The notes under the pieces: model-generated
Told to the model about the DNA's origin: nothing
Seen by the model: the letters and a program-made list of their open reading frames with translations, nothing else
The model's database searches: none
In this document: positions 48,276 through 58,930 of the stretch, piece by piece
Position numbering within the stretch: the first letter of the stretch is position 1
How the letters are laid out: each line of letters opens with the position of its first letter
Source: Cristatella mucedo
Lineage: Eukaryota; Bryozoa; Phylactolaemata; Cristatellidae
Assembly (NCBI GenBank): GCA_009760855.2
Contig: WPIO01000027.1
Coordinates: 1,425,001 to 1,489,000, forward strand
Length of the DNA stretch: 64,000 bases
Direction: 5' to 3'
Program-made: the position numbers and the translations under genes

Positions 48276-48478
48276 TCCGAAGTCCGATGTCTCTAATTCG
48301 CACACCCTCAGCTCTTGAAAGACTCTTGAAAGATAAATTCAAAGACTTGAAAGCACGGCTGCTTTCGCACGGCTGTGCTTTCAAGTCTTTGAATTTTTCA
48401 AAGGTCTTGGACGAAGGTGAAAGAAAAGGAACCTTTCAAGAGCTGAGGGTGTGCGAATTAGAGACATCGGACTTCGGA
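48276..48478. repeat. 203-bp foldback (inverted repeat) made of LINE sequence
   Basis: Outer arms of 46 bp (48276-48321 and 48433-48478) are perfect complements; inner arms of 22 bp (48335-48356 and 48375-48396) are also perfect; the loop is 18 nt. The right half reads, on the minus strand, as the continuation of a LINE endonuclease/linker region. The left half is its inverted copy with 23 nt fewer between the arms. Perfect arms imply recent origin or gene-conversion-like maintenance. Confidence 0.9.
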
Positions 48479-48785
48479 GGCCAAGAAATGATCCAAGAGG
48501 GTCAGCGGGCACACAGCAAGGTCATGTGGGGCAGACATGCTTAGTGATAACGAGATTCAGGTTATGGATACCAACGTGAGTGGTATGATTAACTTATTAG
48601 TCCAATTAAAGTTCTCCAGAGAGTCAAGAAATGGGCTGAACTGGCTGCTGCCTGGGTTGTCAACATGAATTTTGAAGTCTCCTGCAATTAGGAACAGCCT
48701 GTAATGCACAATTATTTTAGTGAGGAACTCCTCTATAAACAAGTTTAACATGTAAATCGCTGCCTGCTATTGATAGGTTTCTTAT
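48375..48785 (-). mobile_element. LINE endonuclease-domain fragment
   Basis: The minus strand reads LFLIAGDFKIHVDNPGSSQF, SPFLDSLENFNW, then in another frame THVGIHNLNLVITKHV. This matches the GDFN-H-D...FLD.L and TH..G.TLDLVIT motifs of the apurinic-type endonuclease of L2/CR1-like LINEs; the catalytic-site Asn of GDFN is Lys here. It leads directly into the foldback. Family (LINE-1 or LINE-2) undetermined. Confidence 0.8.
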
Positions 48786-50257
48786 GCCGATTGGTGCATT
48801 TTGTTTTGCTGCCGAGATTGACCTTCTTGGCTCTGGGCACTATTGCAGAGGCCAAGTGCAGAGCTTCGTCTTTCTTGTAATCGTCCTTTGTGGCCCAATG
48901 GTATGGTTATCCTTTGCCATCACCGTGACATGGGGGAGGGGAGGGGGAGGCACTGCACAAGTCGCCTGCAGCGCATCGCCTCTCGATGGCGATGCACGTT
49001 CTTTGCAAGGCATGCCACTTTCTTCCTGAAGCGGCAACGATCGAAGCCATGACTAGAAAACCGTCGAAAACAGACGGCCCAGTCGGTGCTGCCACTGCTC
49101 GACAAATTCCCACTCAGTCGGTGGCTGGCTTACGCTCGAAAACAATTATCGAGTCCACGGCAATTAGGTGCACACCGACCAACTTCGGCCATAATATCGG
49201 CCGAGATAGACTAGGATACAGCGCATCTGCTGAGTGGTCTGCTTTCATCTGTTCGTATGCCGGACTGCAGCCGAGTGCATGGCAGATCCATACACCCACC
49301 TTACACACACCCACCGTCTCCGGCTGGACAGGTAGAAGGATTTTCGACAGATTCCGGCCAAAGAGCCCCCTCGAAATAGCCAAAGCTGCTCGCATGGGCA
49401 ACCTCGTGGCCCTGTGGGCGGTGCCTAGCAGCAAGTAACTGTCGCAGCCTGTACTAATAGTTCCCGACGGTTGCTGTCACCCGCTACGGTTATGCCATGC
49501 CTCCGAGTGCAGTTGTTCAGATCGCTGCTGAGCAAAGGATTGCTTGGGTGCTCGTAGGGTTTGGGGGGTCTGTGGCTCAAAAAGCTCTCTCGGCGATGCC
49601 TTGGAACCGAGCAGATCCTTGGCGCGACGTGGCTGCCCACTGCCAGCAGCAGTAGCGCTGGCTGCTCGTGTGAGCCACGGCTTAGCAATCGCTCCACCGC
49701 CTGCGAGCGACGGTTGGCGGCTCAGAACGATGGAAAGCTGAATTGCACAGCGAGCCCAAATGGTCCTTTTGTTCATCGCTGGGCCATTGATTGCTGAAGC
49801 AGCAGGCTCTCCATCGACCCTTGAGTCGAAGGAAAGCCAACCGAGCCAGCCAACGATGTCGGACACCGAGGACGCCGATAGCGATACTGCTGGTGGCAAG
49901 GTCACAGGCCAGCGGTTCCCTCCTGTTGACCACCAACGAACTGCCTCTGCCCTCATGCAAGGCACGGTGATTCGCTTCAAGTAGGCTGCCCACGACCGAG
50001 CAAGCCCCTGGCTTCAGAAGCACAGGCCGCACAGCTTTGCACGTGCTGTGCGAAGGAAGTGTGCCGTGGGGCTGCTCAGCTCTGCTTGAATATCAGTGCA
50101 GAAATTCCTTTCTGATTTCAATGGAGTAAGTTTTGCTATAAATTTTCATGATCACAGATATTGAAAAACAAGGAAATTTGATTACATAAGTAGCACAACT
50201 TATCCAACCAAAATCACAAATGAGCTCCTTCAGTACAAACAGAACAGAACTTTTTCA
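48786..50257. other. AMPK gamma first intron, no gene seen
   Basis: GC-rich patches with frames up to 167 codons on both strands; none recognised. Confidence 0.5.
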
Positions 50258-50358
50258 GTGGGCAATCCTGTATTGCTCACTGCAAGTAGTAGTGATAGCT
50301 GTTAAGGCTCTTTTGCTGCTAAAAATGAGGCTGTTAAATCAGCAAATACTTTTTTGCC
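50258..50358 (+). mobile_element. SINE-B copy lacking the tRNA head
   Basis: Starts at AGTGGGCAATCCTGTATTGC and runs through TGATAGCTGTTAAGGCTC and ATGAGGCTGTTAAATCAGC: a 5'-truncated copy. Confidence 0.85.
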
Positions 50359-51371
50359 GAGTTATGGCATTTACGAGGCACAAAGCTATACTGTAAATGT
50401 AGCTGCTTAAAAGTAACAACGTTCTCCCTCAAAAAGCCTAAAAGCATGTAACTCAATGTACTAAGATTCAAAAAGTAGGGACACAGGTCGTGCATGGTAC
50501 AGAGATAAGTGAATTTTTATTTGTAGATATGTTGCTTCCCGTTAACATGTTTAGAGGTTAGACATGGTCTGACGAATCATTTTGAATGTGTTCCTTTTAT
50601 GTGGAAATCTTCAAAACTTCAGATCCCATTTCTAACATGTTTGTCTATTGAAAGGTACCCTGAACAATTATTTAATTGGTGGACCAATCTTCTCAGTATT
50701 TTCTTGCCATGTACCCATAGCAATGCAACTCGAAAAGCGATCACTGCGGCTTTATACTGGAGTAGCATAGACCAGTGATCACATCTCCTCGATACTGTCT
50801 ATCCAGAAGGCTGCCAGCAGGCTTCTACTGCCCATATGACAGATCCAAGTTGGCACTAGCCTGCATTCCAAGGGATGACCGTCATGTGGCCGGAGGACTG
50901 CTCGGCTACAGCTTGATTCACTCCAGAATGCAACCGACCAAGTCAGGATCCATATATACCGAAAAGACACAAATATGGAAGTGAGTGATAGCAACATGAA
51001 TGGTCAATGCAACGACCTGCTGCAGCCGAAGCTGCAGAGCTTATGACAGTATTGATACAATCGCCACAAGTTGATGTATTGAATGCAACCATTTGATGCA
51101 TTGGATGCTTCGTGCTTTGTGCTGCTTTAGGGAAAGGGGTTGCCATCAAGTCACCACGTGAACGGCAGCTGCTGCAGACTCGCGGAAAAGTCAGGCATGG
51201 ATGGGTCTTCGCAGAAGAAGAGAACCACGTCCAGCAGAAAAAAGACAGTGCGGTCTAGACACTGTGACCTGCCACTTTCCTGTTGAATTATAGAGATGTA
51301 ACAGCATCGGTAGCTGGGAAGTGGTCGCTGCAGCAAAGTCAAGTGGCAAATGACGTGAAGGACAATATTTT
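50359..51371. other. AMPK gamma first intron, no gene seen
   Basis: AT-rich to ~50750. A phrase TWSDES at ~50563-50580 recalls the first acidic motif of Tc1 transposases, but the context does not hold. Confidence 0.45.
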
Positions 51372-51508
51372 TACATTTTTAACTGATTTAACAGCCTCAT
51401 TTGTATATCGGCAGAAGAGCCTTAACGGCTATCACAAACGCTTGCAGTTGGCAATAAAAGATCGCCAACCTTAGCCGCACCTCCTTACCACCCTGGGCTA
51501 TCACGGCC
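51372..51508 (-). mobile_element. SINE-B copy abutting a LINE-1 3' end
   Basis: Minus strand: GGCCGTGATAGCCCAGGGTG GTAAGG (5' end and A box), a shortened middle (B box mostly lost), GGCGATCTTTTATTGCC, GTGATAGCCGTTAAGGCTCT, GAGGCTGTTAAATCAG. Its first base follows directly on the LINE-1 terminus at 51509. Confidence 0.85.
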
Positions 51509-52221
51509 AATGTAATGCAATGTATCTCCGGCTGTAACTCCACAAAACCATAAAGACTGTGTGGGTGTTATGCAGGAGAGTTTTGTATAATCCACTCACA
51601 GCCTAAGCGGTTCAACTTCGGTATGCATTGGGAGGCCAACACACTTCGTCTCACGCAACAAAGAGAAAGTGGGAAGCATAGCAGAGTCAGGAGAGCAGTT
51701 GAGGTAGTGAGTAGCATGAAAGTAGTAGCTCAGGACTGCTGAAAAGGATGAGCCATAGTCGGCAGCAGGAGAGTAGTTGTCGTTGTCTGAGAATTTTGGA
51801 AGCGAGTTCCACAGTCTAGGACCTGCAGAGCTAAAGCTTCTGTCGCCAACTGTCTTTAAGTGGAGGAATGGGACAGCTAATTTATTGTCCACACAGGACC
51901 TCAGGGCACGAACAGGCTGAAACTGATGCAGTAGTTCAGCTAGGTACGAAGGAGCCAAGCCGTGGTGGGCCTTGTGGGTCAGCGTAAGAACCTTGCTCTG
52001 TATCCTTTGCTCAACCGGCAACCAGCCTAGCTCTTTCAGCAAAGGTGACATGTGCTCAAACCGCTGGGACTTGAAGACCAGCCTTGCAGCCATATCCATA
52101 GTCCGCTGTAGTGGCATAATAGCTTTCTTTGGCAGCCCAGCCAAAAGGGAATTACAATAATCAAGCTGAGACAGAACTAAGGAGCTAGTTACATTTTTGC
52201 AAGCCACTGTGGAAGACAGCT
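51509..52221 (-). mobile_element. LINE-1 (L2/CR1-like), 5'-truncated
   Basis: The minus-strand frame (about 205 codons, 52220-51596) reads NVTSSLVLSQLDYCNSLLAG, ARLVFKSQRFEH, LGWLPVEQRI, GLAPSYLAELL, GDRSFSSAGPRLWNSLPK, without stops. It is nearly identical to the copy at 32283-33225 where they overlap. It starts within the C-terminal region (5' truncation at 52221) and ends with GGAGATACATTGCATTACATT. Confidence 0.92.
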
Positions 52222-53184
52222 GACATGCACAGCAAGCAGCACTCGGGGAAGCTGCTACTTCTGGCAACAGCAATTCGGTTACAGGTTTATAGTAAACAAT
52301 TGTAATTTAAAACTATTCGGTCGGTGATGACCCGAACTACCGAACCGCATTAGCCATAAGCAAACTGACTAACAAGTGGCATGGGAAAAGATTGAATTCG
52401 TCCAAAGAAGTCAGCATAAATGGGCCACGGTGCTGCAGGCCAGCGGCTGGACCGACCACGGCAAGCCCGCCCTACTAGTGCCCCGGGATTGACCACATGT
52501 GACGTTCAGTCCTGGCGGTGGACTTTGTTCGGAACATCGGCTCAGCAGCCGATAGGCAGTTCTCGGTTGCAAGCAAATCTAGCCGTCGTCTCAGCAGTCA
52601 AGCTGCTGAATGCAGAGCTTTCTGGCAGTGTCTATGGCCAGTCTCAATGGAACTCAAAATCAGTCCTATACCAGAAGTGGAAGTTTGAGCAGCACGGCTT
52701 ATCTGTAAGGCCGATAAGGAGAGGGCAAGCTGGTAGCAAGGCATGCCAGAGGGAGCGTGTGACACTGACAATTGAGGCGGCTTCGGGGTCGGGCTGGAAC
52801 ACACTCCGGCACTAATAGGACTCCGTGAGATGATACAAGTTCCTGGTGGTGAGGTACCCGTGAGGGCAGCCAACATAATGCATCTGCCTTACACGATTAG
52901 CCCCCCAACACACCATAAAGCATAGCATAAATCAAAAGCTGTCACTATGGCATCGACAGCATCCTACCAGGAAGGCAGCTCTGTCCCGAATGATCTTTTC
53001 AGCATAAGGTTGAGATCACGGAAAAGTGAATCATAACTAGCAGCACACCGGATTCGAGGCAGGTGATTACATTAAGGTGCTCTACCGTGGGGCCAAGCCG
53101 TGCTTGCAGGGATAGCACGTGTGTACAGTTACACCGAGCAAAGTACGTACCCTAAGTGTTTTATACAGAAACAGGCCTATATAG
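52222..53184. other. AMPK gamma first intron, no gene seen
   Basis: Nothing recognised. Confidence 0.5.
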
Positions 53185-53265
53185 TACTACTTATAATAAT
53201 AATACATTTGATATAGCGCCCTCAGCAAACTCAATATCTTTCTAGGCACTTCACATGTACACAGT
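53185..53265 (-). mobile_element. LINE-2-type tail
   Basis: The minus strand reads GAAGTGCCTAGAAAGATATT, GAGGGCGCTATATCAAATG and (TAT)n. Confidence 0.7.
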
Positions 53266-53419
53266 GTACACTGGATATACGTTAAATAAGTAGGTATGGC
53301 AATACATTTTACAACTACTAGTATACACGTTCAGTTCATTCACATACTACAGCTGGACTCGGCTCGAGCACTAAGTGGCAATTTCAAGCTGATGTGTTTA
53401 GGTCTGTGCCCCACGTCAT

Positions 53420-53490
53420 ATGAGTCGGCAGAGCACTAGACCGGTAACCCAGAGGTTGCAGGATGGTTCCCCACTCGAGGCAAAACTCGG
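53420..53490 (+). mobile_element. tRNA-like sequence, possibly a third SINE head
   Basis: GAGTCGGCAGAGCACTAGAC, CGGTAACCCAGAGGTTGCAG then GATGGTTCCC resembles a tRNA body (D arm, GGT-type anticodon loop, variable and T arm), but stems mispair and the acceptor stem is absent. A functional tRNA is unlikely. Confidence 0.45.
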
Positions 53491-53627
53491 ACTCGGCATT
53501 CAGTCCCACGACATATGGCCTCTGTTTGCTCTGTGTTCTGAAATTACATACCTAATTATACGCATGCATATTCAGGTACATAAACATTTATATATGTACG
53601 TATACTTGTATACTACTACTACTACTG

Positions 53628-53628
53628 C

Positions 53629-53660
<32 letters not shown>

Positions 53661-54080
53661 GGTTGTTATATGTCACTCTAAGAGAATTAAGTCGCTTGCC
53701 AGGTGCTTTACAACTCACTACCTGCAAGCCTGCAAGGGAATCAATAATCAAGGGTTAATTACACGTGTGGTATCACGCTTAGATAAGCATGCATCATTCT
53801 TAGGGCACCGTGCTAAATCCGACAAGAAGCCACTCTTAGAGCTGATGAATGTTCTGGCTAGTAGAGTGCACTGAATCCTGCACAGGTGCAGTGCACGAAA
53901 AGCACTGTAACAATAAAGACAAGTTCGCTGGGGCGAAGAGAGAGCTGAACGAAACAGATGTCTTTTTAATCGAGACTTAAATGATTCAAGGTAATTGCGA
54001 GTCGAGCTCCAAACTTTTGGCGCATGCGAGCTAAAGGCTATATCAGCAAAAGATTTCAATTCAGCGCAGAGGGATGCGCA
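53628..54080 (-). mobile_element. LINE-2 (L2-like) 3' body and tail
   Basis: Minus strand: FADIAFSSHAPKVWSSTRNY then FKSRLKRHLF, the conserved GD.AFS.AP..WN...FK..LK.HLF region, ending in a diverged tail and (TAT)n/(TAA)n at 53629-53660. A short CA array follows at ~54102-54126. Confidence 0.78.
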
Positions 54081-54088
54081 CGCACGCA

Positions 54089-54127
<39 letters not shown>

Positions 54128-54611
54128 CGTGGTCTGACTCAATCTGCCCCTCTCAACCTGCCTTGGGTGGGCGACTGTGGATGCAATCATGAGCCAGCCA
54201 AGGAGAGGCAAACAAATTGACCTTGCCCATGACCTTGCCTATCATAGGAAGGCTGACTGAAGAAGGATGAGGTGGTACCATTTTCCCTCTCCACAGGCCA
54301 ACGCATTGCCTCTTCCGGGACGGCCCAATCGCTATGTCAGCAACTACTCCTGCCGCACTTTAAGGCTTGGGGGCACCATGCGATGCAATGCTGAGCCAAA
54401 ACTTTCCAATGCGGGAGTGAGTGGCTAAGTAGAGGCATAACATAAGGCAAGGAATGGGTGTGTCATAACAAAGCCGCAAGTGCTGAGCTGTTGTTACCCC
54501 TGCGGTGTTGCTAACAGCAGGGGCTATGGAATGCCCAAGCTTTAGATGTCTCTCTAGACCTCTACACAAGCTGCTCTCTCTCGAACGCACGATGCGTTGC
54601 CCAGGGGGAAG

Positions 54612-54758
54612 GCACTCACTCTTTACCATCCAGCTCGGGATGGGTCGAGTCCTGCACTGGATGATCCTTTATTGATGACAGTTATCGGTGGTGATATCCT
54701 GTCAAGGCTCTTCTACCACTATATAAACGAGGCTGCTAAATCAGCTAACCTTTTTTGT
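54612..54758 (+). mobile_element. SINE-B copy
   Basis: GATGGGTCGAGTCCTGCACT (B box), GGATGATCCTTTATTGATG, AAGGCTCTTCTACCACTATA, CGAGGCTGCTAAATCAGCTA, then TTTTTT. The head is diverged. A G10 run follows. Confidence 0.82.
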
Positions 54759-55089
54759 CGGGGGGGGGGGTGGTGAGCAGGCATTGCCAGGAAAACAGCA
54801 CAGCACGGCACCGGGCAAGATTGTTGTGTGTTTTACATTATATGCAATCAACAGCAGCCGACGGCACGGTATCTCACGACATGTGGAGCTCGGGGTCCCT
54901 TTTCCTATTAGCTCGGCAAGCATGGGGCTGAGCAAGCGAAAGGGACAGCAATAGCTCAAACGCTGCGACATACCTACTACAATGCCACGATAACGTCGTG
55001 ATTGAACCTTAGGCATAGATAGGACTAAACCAAGGATGGATATGACCATGACCGTGTCAGAGGCTGCAAGTTGTGGATAATGAAATTAA
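54759..55089. other. Intron, no gene seen
   Basis: G10 run at ~54761; nothing else recognised. Confidence 0.5.
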
Positions 55090-55205
55090 TTCATTCGCAT
55101 TTCGCCCAAAGAGAACTTAATATATATTCAGGTGCTTCGCACATGCCACGGTGCTCGAGCCCACGATCCCAGTCGTCAAATACATTCACCTTGATCTTGG
55201 TTCGA
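55090..55205 (-). mobile_element. SINE-A copy, partial
   Basis: Minus strand: ATCGTGGGCTCGAGCACCG (B box), GCGAAGCACCTGAATATATA, TTAAGTTCTCTTTGGGCG. The head is degraded. Confidence 0.65.
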
Positions 55206-55329
55206 GGCGAGCACCTTCCATCACTTGAAGAAGAGCTATGTAGGCTGGCTTGCTGCCTCAGGTGCTGGCCCCTTAAGGCAGGCCCAAGTGAAGGTCGGCC
55301 AAGGCGTGCTGGCCCCTTTCTCAGCAAAT

Positions 55330-55495
55330 CAAGTTAGTGGTGATAGCCACTTTCTCTTTACGAACGAGGTCGTGGGTTTGTGCCCTGCAAGGGGCGATCC
55401 TTTATTGCCCACTGCAAGTGGTGGTGACAGCCGTTAAGGCTCTTCTGCTGCTATATAAATGAGGCTGTTGAATCGGCTAGCCTTTAACTTTAGCC
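55330..55495 (+). mobile_element. SINE-B copy
   Basis: GAGGTCGTGGGTTTGTGCCC (B box region), GGGGCGATCCTTTATTGCCC, GTGACAGCCGTTAAGGCTCT, TGAGGCTGTTGAATCGGCTA. Diverged head. Confidence 0.88.
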
Positions 55496-56164
55496 TGGAA
55501 TCAGCCAACACTGTCTTTATTTTCACTTAAGGACTAAACGAGAGTATGGCACTGTTTATTTCAGTGTGTGCAATAAAATCCATCAGTCGATCAATCAATA
55601 CATGCAGAGGAATTAGAGTCAACACTAAATAAAAATACTAACTCAAGAGGTTGTTGAACCTCCAACGCTAACCTAAGCGTAACCCCTAACCCAACATTAA
55701 TCTCTAGGTTGCAAACTAGCATTGCCAAACATGCTTGGTTGCTACAACTGTTCAAAGTCCAACGATCCAAACTGGGCGGGACAGGCCTGGCCCAGCCCGG
55801 GTGCCTCTAGCCGAGCTGTGGAGAAGCGAAGTCTGACTGGAGAGCAGCACGGATGCACACGCATCGAGCAACGTCATCGTATGCTGTCACTTGCAGTAGG
55901 TTTGCTACTTTGCCGTGCGGAGCCGATAAACTTGCAGTAGCCCTGCTTCCTGGATCTAGCTCAAACGTCATTCCTCTAAAAACTCCGCGAGGACAGCCGA
56001 GGATTCTGCCCAACGAATGATTCCAAAGGAATGATTAAGCCAAGGATTCTGTCCAACGACTGAGCACTCTCTAGACTCAGCCAGATGCACGGGCGAACTT
56101 ACCACCAAGCCGTGGGAAAAGCTACCGATCTTGGAGAAGAGGGGCTACATTGGAGAGCTACCTT
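55496..56164. other. Intron, no gene seen
   Basis: Short imperfect repeats (AGGATTCTGCCCAACGA / AGGATTCTGTCCAACGA) at ~56001 and ~56044. Confidence 0.5.
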
Positions 56165-56290
56165 AGCCATCGCCGGGTTAAGGTGCCCACCCTCAAAGAC
56201 CAAGGTCGTGGGTTCGGGTCTGTGGCATAGGATAAGCTCCTGAATAGAGCTTGAGTTCTCTCGAGGCGCTAATTAAATGAATTATATTTA
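56165..56290 (+). mobile_element. SINE-A copy
   Basis: GGGTTAAGGTGCCCACC (A box remnant), AGGTCGTGGGTTCGGGTCTG (B box), TGAATAGAGCTTGAGTTCTC, GCGCTAATTAAATGAATTAT. Confidence 0.75.
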
Positions 56291-57287
56291 TCCCTAGCCC
56301 GAGGGCCGCGAGGGGCGGAGCCGACTGATGCGAGGTCAGGGGCCAACCGCTAGCCGGTAACAATGACCGATGCCCGAGCCAAACAACAACGCACTTCAGA
56401 CTGGCACACAATGCCAGCGCGAGGACTAAGGGTGGCCGGTAGCTGCGGCTACAGCGTGTTCAGAGAGCCCCGGCCGGCCACCACAGCGGCGCCCATTGGC
56501 GAGCTGCTAATATCGGTTTCGGGGAGACGCCTAAACAGAAAACAAAGACGTCCGTATTTCCCTAACAATGGTGGCACGGCTGGCCTCGCGCGAACTAACC
56601 AGATGTGCCGTGCCAGTGGCTGCAGACGCAGGGCCGCCGGTGCTCGCCGAGCGCAGCCGGGCGGCGTGGTTATTTTGACGGCCAGCAAACTCGCGCGGGC
56701 GACTGGCAGGAAGAAGCGGATCAACATGTTTTCTTACCCCGTCTTTGACGGCCAGCGTCCTCGAAATCAAGGCCGCGTTAAAGCGAAACACGCGGGCGGC
56801 CTGACAGTCCCCTCTCAACGCCGAAGCGCGGCGGCGGCGGCGGGGGGGGGGGGGGTAGGAGGGGGCGCCGAAGGCAGGGGGAAACAAAAGCAAGCGGCCG
56901 TAACAGCTGAGCAGCGAAAAGCAGCCGCTGCCGCTGTTGCTGCGGCCGCTGCGTTGCAGTGGGGTGTGCGGCCGGCGGCCGCGAAAGGCCGCAGTCGGAG
57001 CAATGATCCTAACGCCGATGCTGACCGGCATCGGGCGGGGTCCGCTAGAAGCCAGCAGTCAACGACCGACGGGGGGGGGGCGACGGGCGCAGACGACAGC
57101 CGAGGTTGGCCGCACGGAGGCCGCCGCCGGCGAGCGAGGCGCGGCGAGACGGGCCTTGCAGAGGCGGCGCGCTGCGGGCGAACGCCGGGCGCGCGCAGCC
57201 GCAGCGAGGCCCGCGCGAGTCGCGGCACCCGCCCCCACCCGCCGCCGCCGCCGGCGACGGGTGGCCACGCCAGTAGTCGCCTCTTAC

Positions 57288-57419
57288 CGCAGAACCGTGA
57301 TCGGGCTCGACGATCCGCACCTCGTGGCCACCATTATTCCGGACTGGCGTCTCTGGCGGCGGCGAAATCTCGATTGCCGGCGTCCGCGCCGTGGCGGTCG
57401 ACACCTTTTTATCCTTCAT
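57288..57419 (-). CDS. PRKAG: AMPK gamma, candidate first coding exon (N-terminus of long isoform)
   Basis: Codons 1-44 of the proposed long isoform. The ATG at 57419 opens a frame beginning MKDKKVSTATARTPAIEISP and ending ...VRIVEPDHGSA at a GTAAGAG donor in phase 0. The next exon (17678) opens in phase 0 after a CTTTTTAG acceptor, so the join is in frame. The peptide is basic, then Pro/Ser-rich, then acidic, with no membrane segment or signal peptide, as expected for a cytosolic or nuclear regulatory subunit with a disordered N-terminus. It lies in a CpG-rich island with an (AT)8 tract about 130 bp upstream. The linkage over 39.6 kb is inferred from phase, strand, island context and final length (about 565 residues with the missing C-terminus, against 569 in human PRKAG2). 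It could instead be the first exon of another minus-strand gene, and further exons may lie between. Confidence 0.55.
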
Positions 57420-58499
57420 GCTGTTACAACAGCGAAGCGATAGAGCGGCCGAGCTGGAGCGAGCTTTCGCTCGCCGACGCCGCCGCCGCCGCAGCAGCAG
57501 TCGCTTCAGCAGCCGCCGCTTCGGCCGCTGACCGATCGCAGACGAACCTGATATATATATATATATTCAAGTCGCTGCTAGTCCTCCTAAAAGGGCTCTC
57601 AAAGCCGAAGCGGCTTAGCTCTGAGGCGGCGCTACTACGCGGGTCGCACACGCCCAGGCCTCAGGTTGGACAGACGCTCGGCGGGCACTCAGCATGCGCG
57701 ACGGCTGTGTGGGGTCAAAGTTGACGGCGGAGGCGTAGCTGAGCGGCTCTGGCAGCGGGTCCCAATCGGTAACCTAGCGGTCGGCGAATTGAACTTGCAG
57801 CCTAACGGCGAAGTGCTCTATTTTTCTGTGGGCAGAAAGTGGCGCGCCGGTGAGCAACTGATTTTTTTCAAGGTATCGGCAAGGGAAATGCCCGCTCCGG
57901 TCATTTCCCGGCCACGCCCATCCGGCTCCGTCTGGTGAGGGGTTCCTTCGACCGTCGGTACTGGGCTCGCTGTGCCGTGCCAGCCCTAGCTCGCGCCTCA
58001 GACGCTTGCGTGTGCTGCCTATTCAGGTGCCTGCCAAGGACGGGAGCGTAAGGGCGTTTCGAAAGTGGGCACCACACTTGAAACTGCAATCGCCTGGCTG
58101 GCTCGTCGGTGAGATCAGGTTCGGAAGCAAGAGCGGCTCGCTGTTACCGCTACTAACTTGTGGCAGACGCTTGTTGGCTCTTAGCGGAGATTACAAATCG
58201 TAGTTGTCAACGAGCTATTGTCACAGGGGGAGGCTTCAAATACGGAGTACCTGCCTCGAGATTCGTGCACATAGTCCACTCTTTTCGCAGTGTGCCCACT
58301 CTTGCCGATGAAATCGCACAGGATTTACAATCAGGCCATTCATATCAGTGCTATGATCCCACCCTGCCTTCCTGCGCCTCGAAATATATAAGCCCCTCCC
58401 AATGCAGCTTGTATTTATATTTATTTTATGTATGAAATTCGCACTTGGATGGAGCAAAATTTCTTACACTGAATGAGGATAAAATCAGCTAACTAGTTA
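57420..58499. other. 5' flank of the proposed AMPK gamma gene
   Basis: The first ~700 bp belongs to the CpG-rich island. A short plus-strand frame (57666-57938) has no recognisable product. Beyond ~58.1 kb composition returns to background. Confidence 0.5.
57551..57566 (-). promoter_or_regulatory. (AT)8 tract, possible TATA-like element
   Basis: An alternating AT tract in otherwise GC-rich sequence, about 130 bp upstream of the ATG at 57419 on the minus strand. If it acts as a TATA element, transcription would start near 57520 and leave a ~100-nt 5' UTR. Position and contrast are seen; function is inferred. Confidence 0.3.
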
Positions 58500-58800
58500 T
58501 GGGTAAACGTAGGGATACTCGGCCATGGGAAAGCCTAACCCTCAAAATGGGCTCGGCCAGCATATTTGCTGTAGCCTCTGCACGCAATCTGAGTGTCCAG
58601 TTCCCAAATAACTTTAACTTGATGACCACATCAGCTCTACAGTCAAGTCTTCCTACCTTCAGGGATATGCCACTACAAAAATGTGCACTTACACTATGCA
58701 TGTTATCAATACTAGTTGACATGCTCTCTTTACAGCATATGTAAAGTGCCTAAAAAAAGATTGAGTTCTCTTAGGGTGCTGCGCATATGCCTTCTTCTTA
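58500..58800 (+). mobile_element. LINE-2 fragment and tail, internally deleted
   Basis: Reads ESLTLKMGSASIF and ASARNLSVQFPNN, then in other frames LDDHIS-like pieces; the same segment occurs at 60200-60420. It then jumps to the tail AAAGTGCCTAAAAAAAGATT GAGTTCTCTTAGGGTGCT. Most of the body is deleted. Confidence 0.75.
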
Positions 58801-58893
58801 CTGTTAATAGTGTTACTTCTCTAGGTGGTCAAGACTGAATGCTGCACCGGCTGGCTACTTAAGTCGTATGTGGCTCGCCTGTTGAGAGAGAGG

Positions 58894-58896
<3 letters not shown>

Positions 58897-58928
<32 letters not shown>
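58897..58928 (+). repeat. (CA)n microsatellite
   Basis: About 32 bp of CA followed by alternating CG/TG. Confidence 0.95.

Positions 58929-58930
<2 letters not shown>

Larger units (their letters stand above)
56300..58100. promoter_or_regulatory. CpG-rich island at the proposed AMPK gamma promoter
   Basis: Dense CpG, (GCC)n/(CGG)n and poly-Ala/Pro-coding composition set this stretch apart from its neighbours. It holds a G14 run at 56842-56855, several further G runs and a candidate first coding exon (57288-57419, minus). The 453-codon open frame on the plus strand (56363-57724) and the open frames opposite it are mostly Ala, Arg, Gly and Pro and look like composition artefacts. The island could serve a bidirectional promoter, but I recognise no plus-strand gene. 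Confidence 0.5.

Noticed and set aside
50540..50700. TWSDES phrase resembling the first acidic motif of Tc1 transposases
   Set aside because: The surrounding residues do not match the family in any frame and no further blocks follow.
50775..50984. 69-codon plus-strand frame ending near a GTGAGT donor-like site
   Set aside because: No homology recognised and no matching acceptor or downstream exon on this strand.
56363..57724. 453-codon open frame on the plus strand, the longest in the window
   Set aside because: Lies in the CpG island, is mostly Ala, Arg, Gly and Pro, overlaps equally open frames on the other strand, and shows no conserved domain. GC-rich sequence lacks stops by composition.
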